From assembly GCA_021157965.1 (NCBI GenBank), contig JAGGVO010000052.1, forward strand, positions 1-48,153: a stretch of DNA of 48,153 nucleotides. Direction: 5' to 3'. Positions 23,884 through 33,495 of this stretch are shown in pieces. Each line of letters starts with the position of its first letter. Positions within the stretch are counted from its first letter, which is position 1. The notes beneath the pieces were generated by a model that worked only from the letters and a program-made list of their open reading frames with translations, did no database searches and had not been told where the DNA came from. The DNA comes from Candidatus Neomarinimicrobiota bacterium. Its GTDB lineage: Bacteria > Fidelibacterota > Fidelibacteria > Fidelibacterales > Fidelibacteraceae. The translations under genes and the position numbers were made by a program.

Positions 23884-24961
23884 ATAACTTGATATGTTTT
23901 TGCACAGTAAATGAAATATCAAAGTTCCTGACAAACGCCAGGCTTTTTTCCCCGAACATCTTTCTTTTTTCATCATCCCGGAGAAGTGTAAGAATAGCAT
24001 CGGAGAGAGCTTTCGGTTGTTGCCGGGGTACAATGAATCCGTTTTCCCCGTGACGGATAACTTCCGGAATACCGCCTGCATCCGTACCAATAACCGCCAA
24101 CCCGGCAGTTTCCGCGTCCAGAATCGATGTCCCGAGTCCTTCCTTTTTGGATGCCATAACAAAAAGATCGCTGTTTTTCAGAAACCGGCCCACATCTGTC
24201 CTGAATCCGGTAAAAATGAAATGCTTTTCTAAACCCTTCTTTTCAGCGAGAGATTTAATCTCTTCAGCCTGTTTCCCCTCACCGACGGCTAAAAAAGTCA
24301 CCTCAGAATATGTCATCAGAACAAGCCTTGCGGATTCAAGAAAAGTAGGATAATCTTTATGACCAGTCAAAGCAGCCACGGTGCATACAATCTTATGATG
24401 CGGCGGGATATTCCATTCCTCCCGAAAAGTCGGACTTTGATCAACAGAATCAAATTTGTGAATATCAATACCGGACGGGATAACAATCAGTTTGTCTTCA
24501 GAGATTCCGTGACTCTGCATGATCCGTTGGATTTCATGACTGATGCAGATGATCCGGTCCAGAAGAGCAGTCCTGTATTTCCATTGAGCCGGGGCATGAA
24601 TTTTCAATGGAAAATCAACCCGCCGGGAAGCAATGACGGCCGCTTGTCTTTTAACCCGCAATTTGGTCATCAGGGCAATGCTCAAAGCATGGGCGTTATG
24701 AGCATGGAGTATACACCGTCCTGTCTTTCTGACAAATCGTCCCAACCGCAGGGCCGATACAATATCCGCTTCACAACACAGGGGAAGGGTTTGGACGGGA
24801 AGCCGGCGCTCCCGGCACCATGAAGCCATGACAGAATGCTCCGGGCAAACCATCAGGGAATCTATTCCCCTTTGAATGACTCCTTCATGGAGATATGCCA
24901 CCTGTTGCTGTCCCCCACGCCAGCTTTTTGCCGTGTCGATATGAATGATCCGTCCCTTCAT
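23858..24961 (-). CDS. Glycosyltransferase family 4
   Basis: 367 residues with two Rossmann domains. N-terminal acceptor loop SWRGGQQQVAYL; mid-protein VIPSGIDIHKFD; C-terminal donor motif SKKEGLGTSILDAETAGL followed by GGIPEVIRHGENG (E-x7-E retaining GT-B). It would add a sugar with retention from a nucleotide donor at the inner membrane. ATG 24961 overlaps the stop of the GT2 gene upstream as ATGA, so translation is coupled. Confidence 0.9.
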   Translation of the reverse strand: MKGRIIHIDTAKSWRGGQQQVAYLHEGVIQRGIDSLMVCPEHSVMASWCRERRLPVQTLPLCCEADIVSALRLGRFVRKTGRCILHAHNAHALSIALMTKLRVKRQAAVIASRRVDFPLKIHAPAQWKYRTALLDRIICISHEIQRIMQSHGISEDKLIVIPSGIDIHKFDSVDQSPTFREEWNIPPHHKIVCTVAALTGHKDYPTFLESARLVLMTYSEVTFLAVGEGKQAEEIKSLAEKKGLEKHFIFTGFRTDVGRFLKNSDLFVMASKKEGLGTSILDAETAGLAVIGTDAGGIPEVIRHGENGFIVPRQQPKALSDAILTLLRDDEKRKMFGEKSLAFVRNFDISFTVQKHIKLYEEIFKKY

Positions 24962-25728
24962 ACCTTTTTACCCCGGCTGAGACGACTGATTTTCACATAT
25001 TTCAGAAACACACCAAAAGCCGAAACCGATGCCAGGATCAACCCCTCCCAGCCATCCAAAAAACCAGCCTGCAGAAAGTACATTTTAAAAAATTTGAAAT
25101 CGGCTTTTATAAAAGCAAGGAATAAAACGGATCGTTTCCCCTGACGGACTGCCGATTCAGCCGCCAGATCTGTATAGTGTGAAATTTTACGCAAATGGGT
25201 ATTGATATCGGGATATGTATAGTGATAGAGAGGGGATTCGATTTTCCCGATACTGCCTGACGGGATCTGTACCGATTCATGAACCTGTTTATCGTTAAAA
25301 TGGCCGCGTTCTTTGTGAAACAGGCGGAGAGTATCATCACGATTCCAACCGCTGTGGCGAATCAGCCGCCCCAGATAGTAAGACAGGCGGCGAATCCTGT
25401 AACCGTCGAAAACCGGATTCTCTATGACGGCAAGAATCTCTTCTTTCAGTTCAGGACTCACTTCTTCATCGGCATCAATGACCAAAACCCAATCATGAAG
25501 GGTTTGGGAAACGGCAAATTGTTTGGCAGGACCAAAACCCAACCATTCCCCTTCAAAAAGCCGACATCCATAGGCACGACAAATGTCCGGGGTTTTATCC
25601 GTACTGCCGCTGTCGTATACCACAATATCCCGTATCCAGCGAATCGATTCCAGGCATCGCCGGATATTTTTTTCCTCATTTTTCACAATGAGGGCAGCTG
25701 AAAGAGAGAACGGTGTTTTTTCAGACAT
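24958..25728 (-). CDS. Glycosyltransferase family 2, WaaE/KdtX-like
   Basis: 256 residues. GT-A fold: SAALIVKNEEKNIRRCLESI, the VYDSGSTDKT loop, VLVIDADEEVSPEL with the D-x-D metal site, then HSGWNRDDTLRLFHK and HFNDKQVHESV. The order and W-x-R-D-D part match the lipopolysaccharide core glucosyltransferase WaaE/KdtX group. The C-terminus has a hydrophobic helix pair (~195-240) for membrane contact. Start overlaps the preceding gene by eight bases; GCGGG lies just upstream of ATG 25728. Confidence 0.85.
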   Translation of the reverse strand: MSEKTPFSLSAALIVKNEEKNIRRCLESIRWIRDIVVYDSGSTDKTPDICRAYGCRLFEGEWLGFGPAKQFAVSQTLHDWVLVIDADEEVSPELKEEILAVIENPVFDGYRIRRLSYYLGRLIRHSGWNRDDTLRLFHKERGHFNDKQVHESVQIPSGSIGKIESPLYHYTYPDINTHLRKISHYTDLAAESAVRQGKRSVLFLAFIKADFKFFKMYFLQAGFLDGWEGLILASVSAFGVFLKYVKISRLSRGKKV

Positions 25729-26659
25729 CCCGCAAGAGAATATAGTTTTTAAATTGTCCCACCGGCCGGTTCAATGCCCGTTCAACCAAGGTGGTTAAGC
25801 GGTAACGGAGGGTTTCATGTTTATGTTTTTTTCTCAAAGGATTCGGTTTACCTGAGTACTGCAATTTATCTTTCCAGTCCATGGATTGAATTTTTTCTTT
25901 CATAACTTTCGGATGACTTCCCTTAAAACGCCCCAGGTGTTGCAGGGGACCATAGTCAAATTCCTTTGGCGCCTTGTCGTAATAATCCTTAGCCCGTCCC
26001 AGACCCCAATGTAATCCGGACAAAGCCCGGCTTTTTGATTGCATCAGATAAGGCGGGCGAACCCATCCGTAATGATAAATCCAGGCATTTACAGAAGCAA
26101 CTTTGAGCTTCCGGGTTCCTTCCGGCTGGCGGGGATTGTCGTAATAGTCAAATGCACGAAAAGACTGGGCACTTTCGTAAGAGTGAATATCGGAACGATT
26201 CCGAATAATCCGGATTTCATGGGGATACCATCCGTGACTGATATGGTAATGATCATAATCTCCCCAGAAATGACGGTATTTAAATAAAAGTCCCTCCACT
26301 TCGGGATTATCAATGAGTTCTTCACAGCGGGCTTTAATGACCGGCAGGTCATTTTCATGCAGCACCTCGTCTGCCTGAAGGTATAATAGCCAGTCCCCGG
26401 TGCATTGCTTTTTGGCAATATCGGTCTGAATGGCATTGATGATGCCTTTTTTAAAATATTTTTCATCCCATTGGGTATCAATAATCTTTATTTTGGCATC
26501 CCCAATGGCCTCTATGGCTTCCCGGGTCCCGTCATCGGATTTTCCCACTGCCACAACGAATTCATCCACCAAGGGCAGGGCTGATTTAATGGATTCTACA
26601 ATGGGATAATAGAGATTGATTCCATTCCGAACGAAGGAGAAACCGCTTATTTTCATCAT
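25721..26659 (-). CDS. Glycosyltransferase family 2-like protein, first gene of the glycan cluster
   Basis: 312 residues. FSFVRNGINLYYPIVESI opens a GT-A fold; VAVGKSDDGTREAIEAI and LLYLQADEVLHENDL carry the donor and metal motifs (Q-A-D-E instead of D-x-D). The middle is rich in His, Tyr and Trp (RHFWGDYDHYHISHGWYPHE). Two adjacent ATGs at 26659 and 26656 follow AAGGAAAG; the second has the better spacing. The gap 26660-26805 upstream is AT-rich and likely holds the promoter of the six-gene cluster. Sugar and acceptor are unknown. Confidence 0.8.
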   Translation of the reverse strand: MMKISGFSFVRNGINLYYPIVESIKSALPLVDEFVVAVGKSDDGTREAIEAIGDAKIKIIDTQWDEKYFKKGIINAIQTDIAKKQCTGDWLLYLQADEVLHENDLPVIKARCEELIDNPEVEGLLFKYRHFWGDYDHYHISHGWYPHEIRIIRNRSDIHSYESAQSFRAFDYYDNPRQPEGTRKLKVASVNAWIYHYGWVRPPYLMQSKSRALSGLHWGLGRAKDYYDKAPKEFDYGPLQHLGRFKGSHPKVMKEKIQSMDWKDKLQYSGKPNPLRKKHKHETLRYRLTTLVERALNRPVGQFKNYILLRDV

Positions 26660-26805
26660 CTTTCCTTATTTGTGCCGATAATTTAGAGAATATTCTGACG
26701 TATATTCAGGATAAATAATAAAATTTATCTCCTGTAAAATCAAGTCGGGTACTTCCGGTGTTTTATGAGAGATACCTTTAAACATGCATGATATTATATT
26801 TTTAT

Positions 26806-27939
26806 TCACGAAGTGATTTTCCCAAGGATCACCGGTTTTCGGGCACCGGTTACTGAAGGGATATTTCCCGGAATCCGACGAATACAGGCAACGGCCAGAA
26901 TGGCAAAGCCAAGGGCTTCCTTGGAATCCGGATCCACGCCGGCATCTTTGACGGATTTAACCTGAATTCCCTTAAGCTTTTCTTTCAGGTAGTTTATAAT
27001 CAAGGGGTGCCGACTTCCTCCTCCCCCGGCCAGCAACTCAGACAGTGTATATGGATCCCGGTATTTTAAAACACTGTCCGCAATGGTTTCAGCGGTCAAT
27101 GCCGCCAGGGTTGCAAGCTGGGACGGCCCATCCATGCTTTCCAGTTCCTCCCGGTGCTCATTCAGCCAGTCTGCACCGAATTCATCCCGTCCGGTGGATT
27201 TTGGCGGATTTTTCAGGATAAAGGGGTGTCTTTTCCATGTATTCAATATATCCTGGTGTATTTTTCCTTTCAGTGCTTTTTCACCATTGGTGTCATAAGG
27301 CCCTTCATAAAGTTGACGATATCGTTCATCCAGCAATCCCATGCCCGGTCCTGTATCAAACCCTAAAACCGGAAGATGAATCCGGGACGGAGGAATCAGA
27401 CTGATATTAGCCACGCCACCGATATTTAAAAGGCAACGGCCCGTGTCTTTTTTTTGAAAAAGCCACAGATCCACAGCCGGAATCAACGGTGCCCCCGTCC
27501 CTCCGGCAGCAATATCCGCTGCCCTGAAATCAGAAACAACAGGAACATTCAGTGTATCGGCCAAAAAAGAGGGTTCACCTATCTGAAGCGTGGAATGCCC
27601 ACTGATATGATGCAGGGTTTGTCCATGGGATCCGATTAAATCCACCGATGAAATGTGATGCCTTTTCAGACTTTCCGACACTTCACGGGCATAAAAACGT
27701 CCCAGATCATAATGCAAAGCACACATTTCCGGCACATGCCCCGTTAAATTCTCGCGAATTCTCTCTTTTAATTTTGAAGGAAAAGGAACTGAATCGCTAT
27801 ACAACACCTTATATTGGAGCCCTTTCTGTGTCAGATCAATATCCGCCACACAAATGTCCAATCCATCCATGGATGTCCCGGTCATAAGGCCAACAGTCCG
27901 GATCATTCCCTTTTTCCGCATCACTTTCTGTAGTTCCAT
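26806..27939 (-). CDS. anmK: Anhydro-N-acetylmuramic acid kinase
   Basis: 377 residues. It phosphorylates and opens 1,6-anhydro-MurNAc during recycling of peptidoglycan, making MurNAc-6-phosphate. ASKHA-kinase motifs: TVGLMTGTSMDGLDICVADI (phosphate 1), DLIGSHGQTLHH, CLLNIGGVANISLIP, GFDTGPGMGLLDER, and LAGGGGSRHPLI (adenosine). ATG 27939 has AAAGGATAAAC directly upstream; the frame is open to 27972 without a better site. It stands alone between the glycan cluster and divergent uvrA. Cell-wall recycling of this kind fits a Gram-negative. Confidence 0.93.
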   Translation of the reverse strand: MELQKVMRKKGMIRTVGLMTGTSMDGLDICVADIDLTQKGLQYKVLYSDSVPFPSKLKERIRENLTGHVPEMCALHYDLGRFYAREVSESLKRHHISSVDLIGSHGQTLHHISGHSTLQIGEPSFLADTLNVPVVSDFRAADIAAGGTGAPLIPAVDLWLFQKKDTGRCLLNIGGVANISLIPPSRIHLPVLGFDTGPGMGLLDERYRQLYEGPYDTNGEKALKGKIHQDILNTWKRHPFILKNPPKSTGRDEFGADWLNEHREELESMDGPSQLATLAALTAETIADSVLKYRDPYTLSELLAGGGGSRHPLIINYLKEKLKGIQVKSVKDAGVDPDSKEALGFAILAVACIRRIPGNIPSVTGARKPVILGKITS

Positions 27940-28119
27940 GTTTATCCTTTCTTTGAGATGGGAATTTATCAAACAAAAAGATGCGGGTAAAGAGAGGATG
28001 CTGTTTCACAGATATGAAATAATGGACAGGAAAGAGAACCATCTGAAAATTGTGAAAGATTCACCATACGATAAAAAAGTTTTCGTAAATTTCAACTTGA
28101 CCAAAAATCGGGGAATCTC

Positions 28120-30942
28120 ATGGACATGGATACAATCCGCATTACGGGAGCACGGGAACATAATCTGAAAAACATTTCAGTTTCCATACCCCGGAATAAA
28201 CTGGTGGTCGTGACGGGATTGTCTGGAAGCGGCAAATCGTCACTGGCTTTTGACACTTTGTATGCCGAAGGACAGCGTCGTTATGTGGAGTCTCTTTCAT
28301 CCTATGCCCGTCAGTTTTTAGGACTGATGGAAAAGCCTGATGTGGATTATATTGAAGGATTATCTCCGGCAATTTCCATTGAGCAGAAGACAACCCACCG
28401 TAATCCCCGTTCCACGGTAGGAACGGTAACTGAAATTCATGATTATCTGCGGCTCCTTTTTGCCCGAATCGGCAAACCCCACTGTTATATTTGCGGAACA
28501 CCCGTCACCAAAATGACAGTCCAGCAGATTGTGGATGCCGTCATGGAGATGGAAAGGGGGACAAAGGTTCAGATTCTGGCGCCGATGGTTCGTGAGCGAA
28601 AGGGTGAATTCCGGGATCTTTTTCGTGAAATGCGTCGTGAAGGATTTATACGTGCCCGGATTGACGGGAAAGTCACTCCTCTCGCCCACGATCTCTCATT
28701 GTCTAAAAACAATAAACACACCATTGAACTGGTTGTCGACCGGCTGGTCATTCAGGATGGCATATCTTCCCGCTTAACGGACAGCATCGAATTGGCACTG
28801 AAAATGGGCAAAGGCAATGTATTGATTGAAGAAAATGACGGTACGGAACACCGGTTCAGTGAACATTATGCCTGTCCACACCACCCGGAAGTCAGCTACG
28901 AAGAATTGTCCCCCCGCATGTTTTCATTTAACAATCCCATTGGTGCCTGTCCGGCCTGTTCAGGATTAGGCACCATGATGGAGATCTCCCCCAATCTGCT
29001 GGTCCCCAATAAAAAATTAAGCCTGATCGGCGGTGCCATTGTCCCCCTGGGTGAACAACCGCGGGGTAATTATTATTCCAGCATATTAAAGGGACTGACA
29101 CAGGAGTACAATTTCAAATTCACAACCCCCTGGTACAAGTTATCCCCGACGGTGCAAAAGATTCTGCTTTATGGAACGGGAGACGAGAAAATCACCATAT
29201 CTTATGAAAGCGAGCGGTGGTCCGGCGAATATAAGGGAGTCTGGGAAGGCGTTGTAAACAATCTGAAACGCCGATATCACCAAACCCAGAGTCCGGGTAT
29301 CCGGGCCTGGATTGAAAAGTTCATGAGTGTGGAACCTTGTCGAGTCTGTGGTGGCAGCCGTCTGAAACGATCCAGTCTGAGCGTTTATATCGGTGGAAAA
29401 AACATCGACGATATCTCACAGATGTCCATACGAAACGGACTTGACTTTTTCAAAAATCTGTCCCTGAACACCACAGAGCAGCAAATAGCGGGACAGATAC
29501 TCAATGAAATCTATCAGCGTTATGGATTTTTAGTCAATGTGGGACTGGGTTATCTGACCCTGAGCCGGAGTGCCGGGACCTTATCCGGCGGTGAAGCACA
29601 ACGGATTCGATTGGCAACACAAATTGGATCCCAACTGACCGGCGTGCTGTACATTTTGGATGAGCCCAGCATCGGCCTGCATCAGAAAGACAACAGCAGG
29701 CTCCTGGATACTCTGAAAAAACTACGGGATCTTGGAAATTCCATTGTTGTCATCGAGCATGATCATGAAACCATGGAGGCGGCGGACTGGATTGTAGATA
29801 TGGGGCCCGGAGCCGGTGTGCACGGAGGTGAAATCGTGGCCAGCGGATCCCTTGAGGATATTAAAAGCTGTGCTAAAAGTCTCACAGGCATGTATTTAAG
29901 CGGAAAAAAATGTATTCCCATCCCGGAAAAAAGAAATAAGGGAAACGGGAAAATGCTGACACTGCATGGTGCCAAAGGGAATAATCTCCGGTCAATTACG
30001 GTCTCTTTCCCTCTGGGACGAATGATTTGTGTAACAGGTGTCAGCGGATCGGGAAAAAGCACACTGGTCAATGAAACGCTTGTGCCCATTTTAAGCAGAA
30101 ATCTCATGCATGCCAAAACAACGGCCCTTCCATATGAATCCATCACAGGTGTTGAATATCTTGATAAAATCATCAATATCAACCAATCTCCTATCGGGCG
30201 GACCCCCAGATCCAATCCGGCAACCTATACCGGTGTTTTTACTCATATCCGTCAACTTTTTGCATCTCTGCCGGATGCCAAACTGCGGGGGTATTCACCC
30301 GGACGCTTCAGTTTTAATGTAAAAGGCGGACGGTGTGAATCCTGCAACGGCGACGGCATTAAAAAAATTGAAATGCACTTTCTGCCCGATGTCTATGTCC
30401 GATGCGAAGAGTGCAAAGGAAAACGGTACAACCGGGAAACCCTGCAGATTAAATACCGGGGTAAAACCATTGCCGATGTCCTGGACATGACAGTGGAAGA
30501 AGCTTTGGAATTTTTCAAGAACCATCCCGCCATCAAGCGGAAACTGAAAACCCTTGCCGATGTAGGACTGGGGTATATCCATCTGGGTCAACAGGCCACA
30601 ACCCTTTCCGGAGGTGAAGCCCAAAGAATCAAACTTTCCACCGAACTGAGCCGTATCGGGACCGGCAGAACGTTATATGTTTTGGATGAGCCGACAACCG
30701 GACTCCATTTTGCCGATGTGGAAATGCTGCTGAAGGTCCTTCATAAACTGGTCAAAAAAGGAAATACAGTCCTTATTATCGAACACAACCTGGATGTAAT
30801 TAAAACAGTAGATTATATCATCGATCTGGGACCGGATGGCGGGGATCATGGCGGACAGGTACTGGTGGCCGGTGAGCCGGAAGAGGTGATTAAACATCCT
30901 GAATCTTATACGGCGAAATATTTGAGAAAAATTCTGAATTAG
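28120..30942 (+). CDS. uvrA: Excinuclease ABC subunit A
   Basis: 940 residues, the normal length. It finds bulky DNA lesions with UvrB. Two ABC ATPase modules: Walker [17 protein letters not shown] and [15 protein letters not shown]; signatures [13 protein letters not shown] and [13 protein letters not shown]; Walker [12 protein letters not shown] and [11 protein letters not shown]. Zinc modules: CPACSGLG with CRVCGGSR in the first half and CESCNGDG with CEECKGKR in the second. ATG 28120 follows GGGGA at five bases; ATG 28126 is a possible alternative. The 180-base gap upstream (27940-28119) shows no obvious SOS box to me. A terminator follows. Confidence 0.97.
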   Translation: MDMDTIRITGAREHNLKNISVSIPRNKLVVVTGLSGSGKSSLAFDTLYAEGQRRYVESLSSYARQFLGLMEKPDVDYIEGLSPAISIEQKTTHRNPRSTVGTVTEIHDYLRLLFARIGKPHCYICGTPVTKMTVQQIVDAVMEMERGTKVQILAPMVRERKGEFRDLFREMRREGFIRARIDGKVTPLAHDLSLSKNNKHTIELVVDRLVIQDGISSRLTDSIELALKMGKGNVLIEENDGTEHRFSEHYACPHHPEVSYEELSPRMFSFNNPIGACPACSGLGTMMEISPNLLVPNKKLSLIGGAIVPLGEQPRGNYYSSILKGLTQEYNFKFTTPWYKLSPTVQKILLYGTGDEKITISYESERWSGEYKGVWEGVVNNLKRRYHQTQSPGIRAWIEKFMSVEPCRVCGGSRLKRSSLSVYIGGKNIDDISQMSIRNGLDFFKNLSLNTTEQQIAGQILNEIYQRYGFLVNVGLGYLTLSRSAGTLSGGEAQRIRLATQIGSQLTGVLYILDEPSIGLHQKDNSRLLDTLKKLRDLGNSIVVIEHDHETMEAADWIVDMGPGAGVHGGEIVASGSLEDIKSCAKSLTGMYLSGKKCIPIPEKRNKGNGKMLTLHGAKGNNLRSITVSFPLGRMICVTGVSGSGKSTLVNETLVPILSRNLMHAKTTALPYESITGVEYLDKIININQSPIGRTPRSNPATYTGVFTHIRQLFASLPDAKLRGYSPGRFSFNVKGGRCESCNGDGIKKIEMHFLPDVYVRCEECKGKRYNRETLQIKYRGKTIADVLDMTVEEALEFFKNHPAIKRKLKTLADVGLGYIHLGQQATTLSGGEAQRIKLSTELSRIGTGRTLYVLDEPTTGLHFADVEMLLKVLHKLVKKGNTVLIIEHNLDVIKTVDYIIDLGPDGGDHGGQVLVAGEPEEVIKHPESYTAKYLRKILN

Positions 30943-30960
30943 AGTTTTGAGTCTTGAGTT

Positions 30961-30989
30961 GGAGCGGACATTGTCCGCCCCATTTTTTT
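30961..30989 (+). terminator. Rho-independent terminator of uvrA
   Basis: GCGGACATTGTCCGC is flanked by GGA and CCC to extend the stem, then followed by a run of seven T (30983-30989). It starts 18 bases after the uvrA stop. The facing spmB gene ends at 31047, so the hairpin may partly serve both directions. Confidence 0.8.
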
Positions 30990-31046
30990 ATGTTAAGGAC
31001 CGGATTTTTGTGCGTCCATTGTGAAAAAAATAACCGATATCCATTC

Positions 31047-31583
31047 TTATCCAAAAATAATATTCGTCAACACAACACTTGATATAATACCTGCCAGATC
31101 GGCCGTGAGGGCAGCGGGGACGGCGTGACGTGAATTGGTAACAGACACGGAACCGAAATAGACCGCAAGCACGTAAAATGTCGTTTCAGTCGAGCCCATC
31201 ATAATGGAAGCCATTCGTCCAATCGTTGAATCAGGGCCGTGGGTTTTCACCAACTCGGATAAGATACCCAACGCACCACTGCCGGAGAGTGGCCGCATAA
31301 ATGCCAGTGGTAATACATCTCCGGGCATACCGATTAAATGGGTCAGGGGACTCATAATCCAGGAGAGAACCTGCATGGCACCGGAAGTCCGGAAAATGCT
31401 GATAGCAGTAAAAATGGCTACGAGATAAGGGATAATCCGCAAAGCCACATCAAATCCTTCTTTGGCACCGACGGTAAATACTTCGTACACTTTCAACCCT
31501 TTCCGATACCCGTATAAGGGAATCAAAACAATAATAAGCGGAATGGCCAGTACCGATATAACATTTAAGATTGCTTCAAACAT
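31047..31583 (-). CDS. spmB: SpmB-like Gate-domain membrane protein
   Basis: 178 residues, four to five membrane helices. The Gate (nucleoside-recognition) motifs are present: RIIPYLVAIFTAISIFRTSG and FMRPLSGSGALGIL, then IMMGSTETTFYVLAVYFGSV with TNSRHAVPAAL. It pairs with the upstream spmA-like gene 12 bases away. In Bacillus the pair is named spore maturation protein A/B, but the same pair is common in non-sporing Gram-negatives, so no sporulation role is implied. The transported substrate is unknown. Confidence 0.88.
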   Translation of the reverse strand: MFEAILNVISVLAIPLIIVLIPLYGYRKGLKVYEVFTVGAKEGFDVALRIIPYLVAIFTAISIFRTSGAMQVLSWIMSPLTHLIGMPGDVLPLAFMRPLSGSGALGILSELVKTHGPDSTIGRMASIMMGSTETTFYVLAVYFGSVSVTNSRHAVPAALTADLAGIISSVVLTNIIFG

Positions 31584-31595
31584 CGATGATACTCC

Positions 31596-32294
31596 TTATA
31601 CATTTTCCTGTAAAGTTTGATTTTGATTGTCAGAAAGTTGTTGCTCTGCCCCTGTATCCGGATAGCGGTAACGTGGAAGTTTTTCCAGTATTTTGGTCAT
31701 AATAATGGCTACTGTCGTGGAAATACCTGTCGCCAGAATCACCGGCGCAATAATTTCCGAAGCATTGTTGGAATTAGCTGCTGCCCGTATGCCGATGATA
31801 GTTGCCGGAATCAGGGTGACACTCGATGTACTCATGGCCATCAGCATACACATGGCATTGGAAGCCGTGTCTTTAATCTTATTCAGCGTCTGCAATTCCT
31901 GCATAGCCTTAAGCCCTAACGGTGTGGCTGAATTGCCAAGACCGAGAACACTGGCTGCAATAGCCATAACAATGGCACCCATAGCCGGATGATCCGGAGG
32001 AACTTCCGGAAACAGACGAATCATCACTGGTTTGACAACCCTGGCAATAATTTTTATTAAACCGGATTTTTCCGCAATTTTCATCAATCCAAGCCATAAG
32101 GACATGATCCCTACCAGACCGATAGCGAGAGTGACTGCAAATTTTACGGAATCAAAAACACCGGAGGTCAAATTGGCAAGGGGTTCCATCGTCGGATTCC
32201 ATATAATCGACCCGTTGGCAAAATCTATTAAACAATCTACTGATGCGATCGTTACACCTATAACTATCATGGCCAGCCAAATGACATTAATCAA
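31596..32294 (-). CDS. spmA: SpmA-like Gate-domain membrane protein
   Basis: 232 residues, about five membrane helices, partner of SpmB. Motifs: GIMSLWLGLMKIAEKSG, MGAIVMAIAASVLGLGNSATPLG (cited in parts: MGAIVMAIAASV, LGLGNSATPLG) and MSTSSVTLIPATIIGIR. There is no ATG near the family start. The TTG at 32294 lies six bases after AGGAGG, whereas the TTG at 32300 touches that site, so 32294 is chosen. The tail after ~residue 205 is polar and Gln-rich (EQQLSDNQNQTLQENV) and probably cytoplasmic. Confidence 0.88.
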   Translation of the reverse strand: MINVIWLAMIVIGVTIASVDCLIDFANGSIIWNPTMEPLANLTSGVFDSVKFAVTLAIGLVGIMSLWLGLMKIAEKSGLIKIIARVVKPVMIRLFPEVPPDHPAMGAIVMAIAASVLGLGNSATPLGLKAMQELQTLNKIKDTASNAMCMLMAMSTSSVTLIPATIIGIRAAANSNNASEIIAPVILATGISTTVAIIMTKILEKLPRYRYPDTGAEQQLSDNQNQTLQENV

Positions 32295-32300
32295 GGTCAA

Positions 32301-32706
32301 CCTCCTTCTGAAAACAGTTTAAGTTTAAGTTGATTGTAATTCGGCATAATATAAAAATAAATGCTCCGATTATCTTCCATTATTCTCCCCGAATCAGGGG
32401 TTATCCAAGTCTTTCTGCCGGAAAAATGTAGTGTTTTTGTAGTAGTGACATCCCGTCATTTTTTTTTTAAAATCTTTAAAGCAAAACAATTAAAGGCCTT
32501 ATGCATCAATACCCAAAAACAAACAACTTCATTCGCTTATCTCCTTTTGATTTACACCGTGTTTTTCCTTTTAGTTAATCATTTTAGTCAAAGGAAGTTT
32601 TCCTTTCCAGATGGAAGCCCCGGAAACGGGGCTTTCTTCATACAGAAAAAAATATTCATAATTGTTTTGACAAATGTCCGGATGCTTTTTGTGATTCAGG
32701 ATTCTT
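32301..32706. other. 406-base gene-free gap with two hairpins
   Basis: No convincing gene on either strand. An open plus-strand frame (32361-32882) overlaps pyrK, is full of Phe/Ile runs and shows no family. Two perfect stems stand side by side: AAAGGAA/TTCCTTT with a three-base loop (32590-32606) and AAGCCCCG/CGGGGCTT with a GAAA loop (32615-32634; extendable to 32613-32636). They lie 70 to 117 bases after the pyrK stop on the minus strand. Neither has a clear T-run on that strand. On the plus strand the second stem has a GNRA loop and is followed by TTC. The gap also must hold the spmA promoter. Confidence 0.5.
32615..32634. terminator. Strong GC hairpin after the pyr genes, possible terminator
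   Basis: Perfect eight-base stem AAGCCCCG-GAAA-CGGGGCTT between pyrK and spmA. It may end or protect the long pur-pyr transcript at its 3' end. The lack of a T-run on the minus strand argues against a classical intrinsic terminator there; stabilisation against 3' exonucleases is equally possible. Confidence 0.4.
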
Positions 32707-33495
32707 TCAGTGGGAGGTTCTCCGGCCCGTGGCATCCCGGTGGGGCATGCCCCATTCATTTACTTTCTCTGCTTCCAGCCGTGTTAATACGGGTCCTTCC
32801 TTACATAACCGGATTCCGGATCCATCCACAACACACTGACCACAAATACCGATCCCGCATTTCATATACCGTTCAAAACTGATTTCGTAATCAAGTCCGG
32901 CCTGTGTCGCAAGGTCCATCACTTTCACAAGCATGGCTTCAGGTCCTGAAGAATAAATAAAAGACAAGCGGCTTTCCAGAATTTTATCCTGCATGTAATC
33001 TGTTACCAGTCCTTTATATCCCAGTGATCCGTCATCGGTCACAAAGGTTGTGGGAGCCCACTCGGAAAAATCGTTTTGAAAAGGGATATCCTGTGCACAC
33101 CGCCCCCCCAAAAGTACTTCAAAATGAAAGCCCAGTGTACGGAGCTGCCGTGCCAGATAACGCAGAGGAACAATTCCCATCCCGCCGCCAATCAGCAGGG
33201 CGTGTTGATGATGACTAAATCCTTTACCAAAAGGTCCCCGAAGACCCAGCAAATCACCGCGGCGGACATTCATCAATTTCCGGGTAAAAGGCCCTACCGC
33301 CTTAACGGTTATCTCCATAATCCCCTGAAAGACATCGGAAACAGAAAAAGGCTTCTCGTCCACACCGGGAAGCCATACGTTGAAAAAACGGCCGGATTGA
33401 ATATCCGGCTCCGGTTGTTTGAAGTAAAAACTCTTCATGACAGGGGAGTGACTTATGATATTCAGCACCGGATATGTTTTCATCTGATCACTCAT
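32707..33495 (-). CDS. pyrK: Dihydroorotate dehydrogenase electron-transfer subunit PyrK
   Basis: 262 residues. It carries electrons from PyrD to NAD+ by FAD and a [2Fe-2S] cluster. FAD-domain motifs: EKPFSVSD, MEITVKAVGPFTRKL, LRGPFGKGF; NAD part LLIGGGMGIVPLRYLA; cluster motif MKCGIGICGQC with a later Cys in IRLCKEGP. GGAGT lies five bases before ATG 33495, which overlaps pyrD by eight bases. It is the last gene of the pur-pyr run. The C-terminal tail after ~245 (MPHRDATGRRTSH) is not conserved. Together with class 1B PyrD it makes the NAD-dependent enzyme usual in anaerobes. Confidence 0.95.
   Translation of the reverse strand: MSDQMKTYPVLNIISHSPVMKSFYFKQPEPDIQSGRFFNVWLPGVDEKPFSVSDVFQGIMEITVKAVGPFTRKLMNVRRGDLLGLRGPFGKGFSHHQHALLIGGGMGIVPLRYLARQLRTLGFHFEVLLGGRCAQDIPFQNDFSEWAPTTFVTDDGSLGYKGLVTDYMQDKILESRLSFIYSSGPEAMLVKVMDLATQAGLDYEISFERYMKCGIGICGQCVVDGSGIRLCKEGPVLTRLEAEKVNEWGMPHRDATGRRTSH

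Noticed and set aside
27940-28119. SOS (LexA) box before uvrA
   Set aside because: No CTG-N10-CAG or GAAC-N4-GTTC type site was seen in the 180-base gap.
31047-32294. Sporulation as a trait of this organism
   Set aside because: Only the Gate-domain pair is present; SpmA/SpmB occur widely in non-sporing Gram-negatives and nothing else points to spores.
32361-32882. 173-codon open frame on the plus strand in the spmA-pyrK gap
   Set aside because: It overlaps pyrK antisense, lacks a ribosome-binding site and family signature, and its composition is that of AT-rich non-coding DNA.
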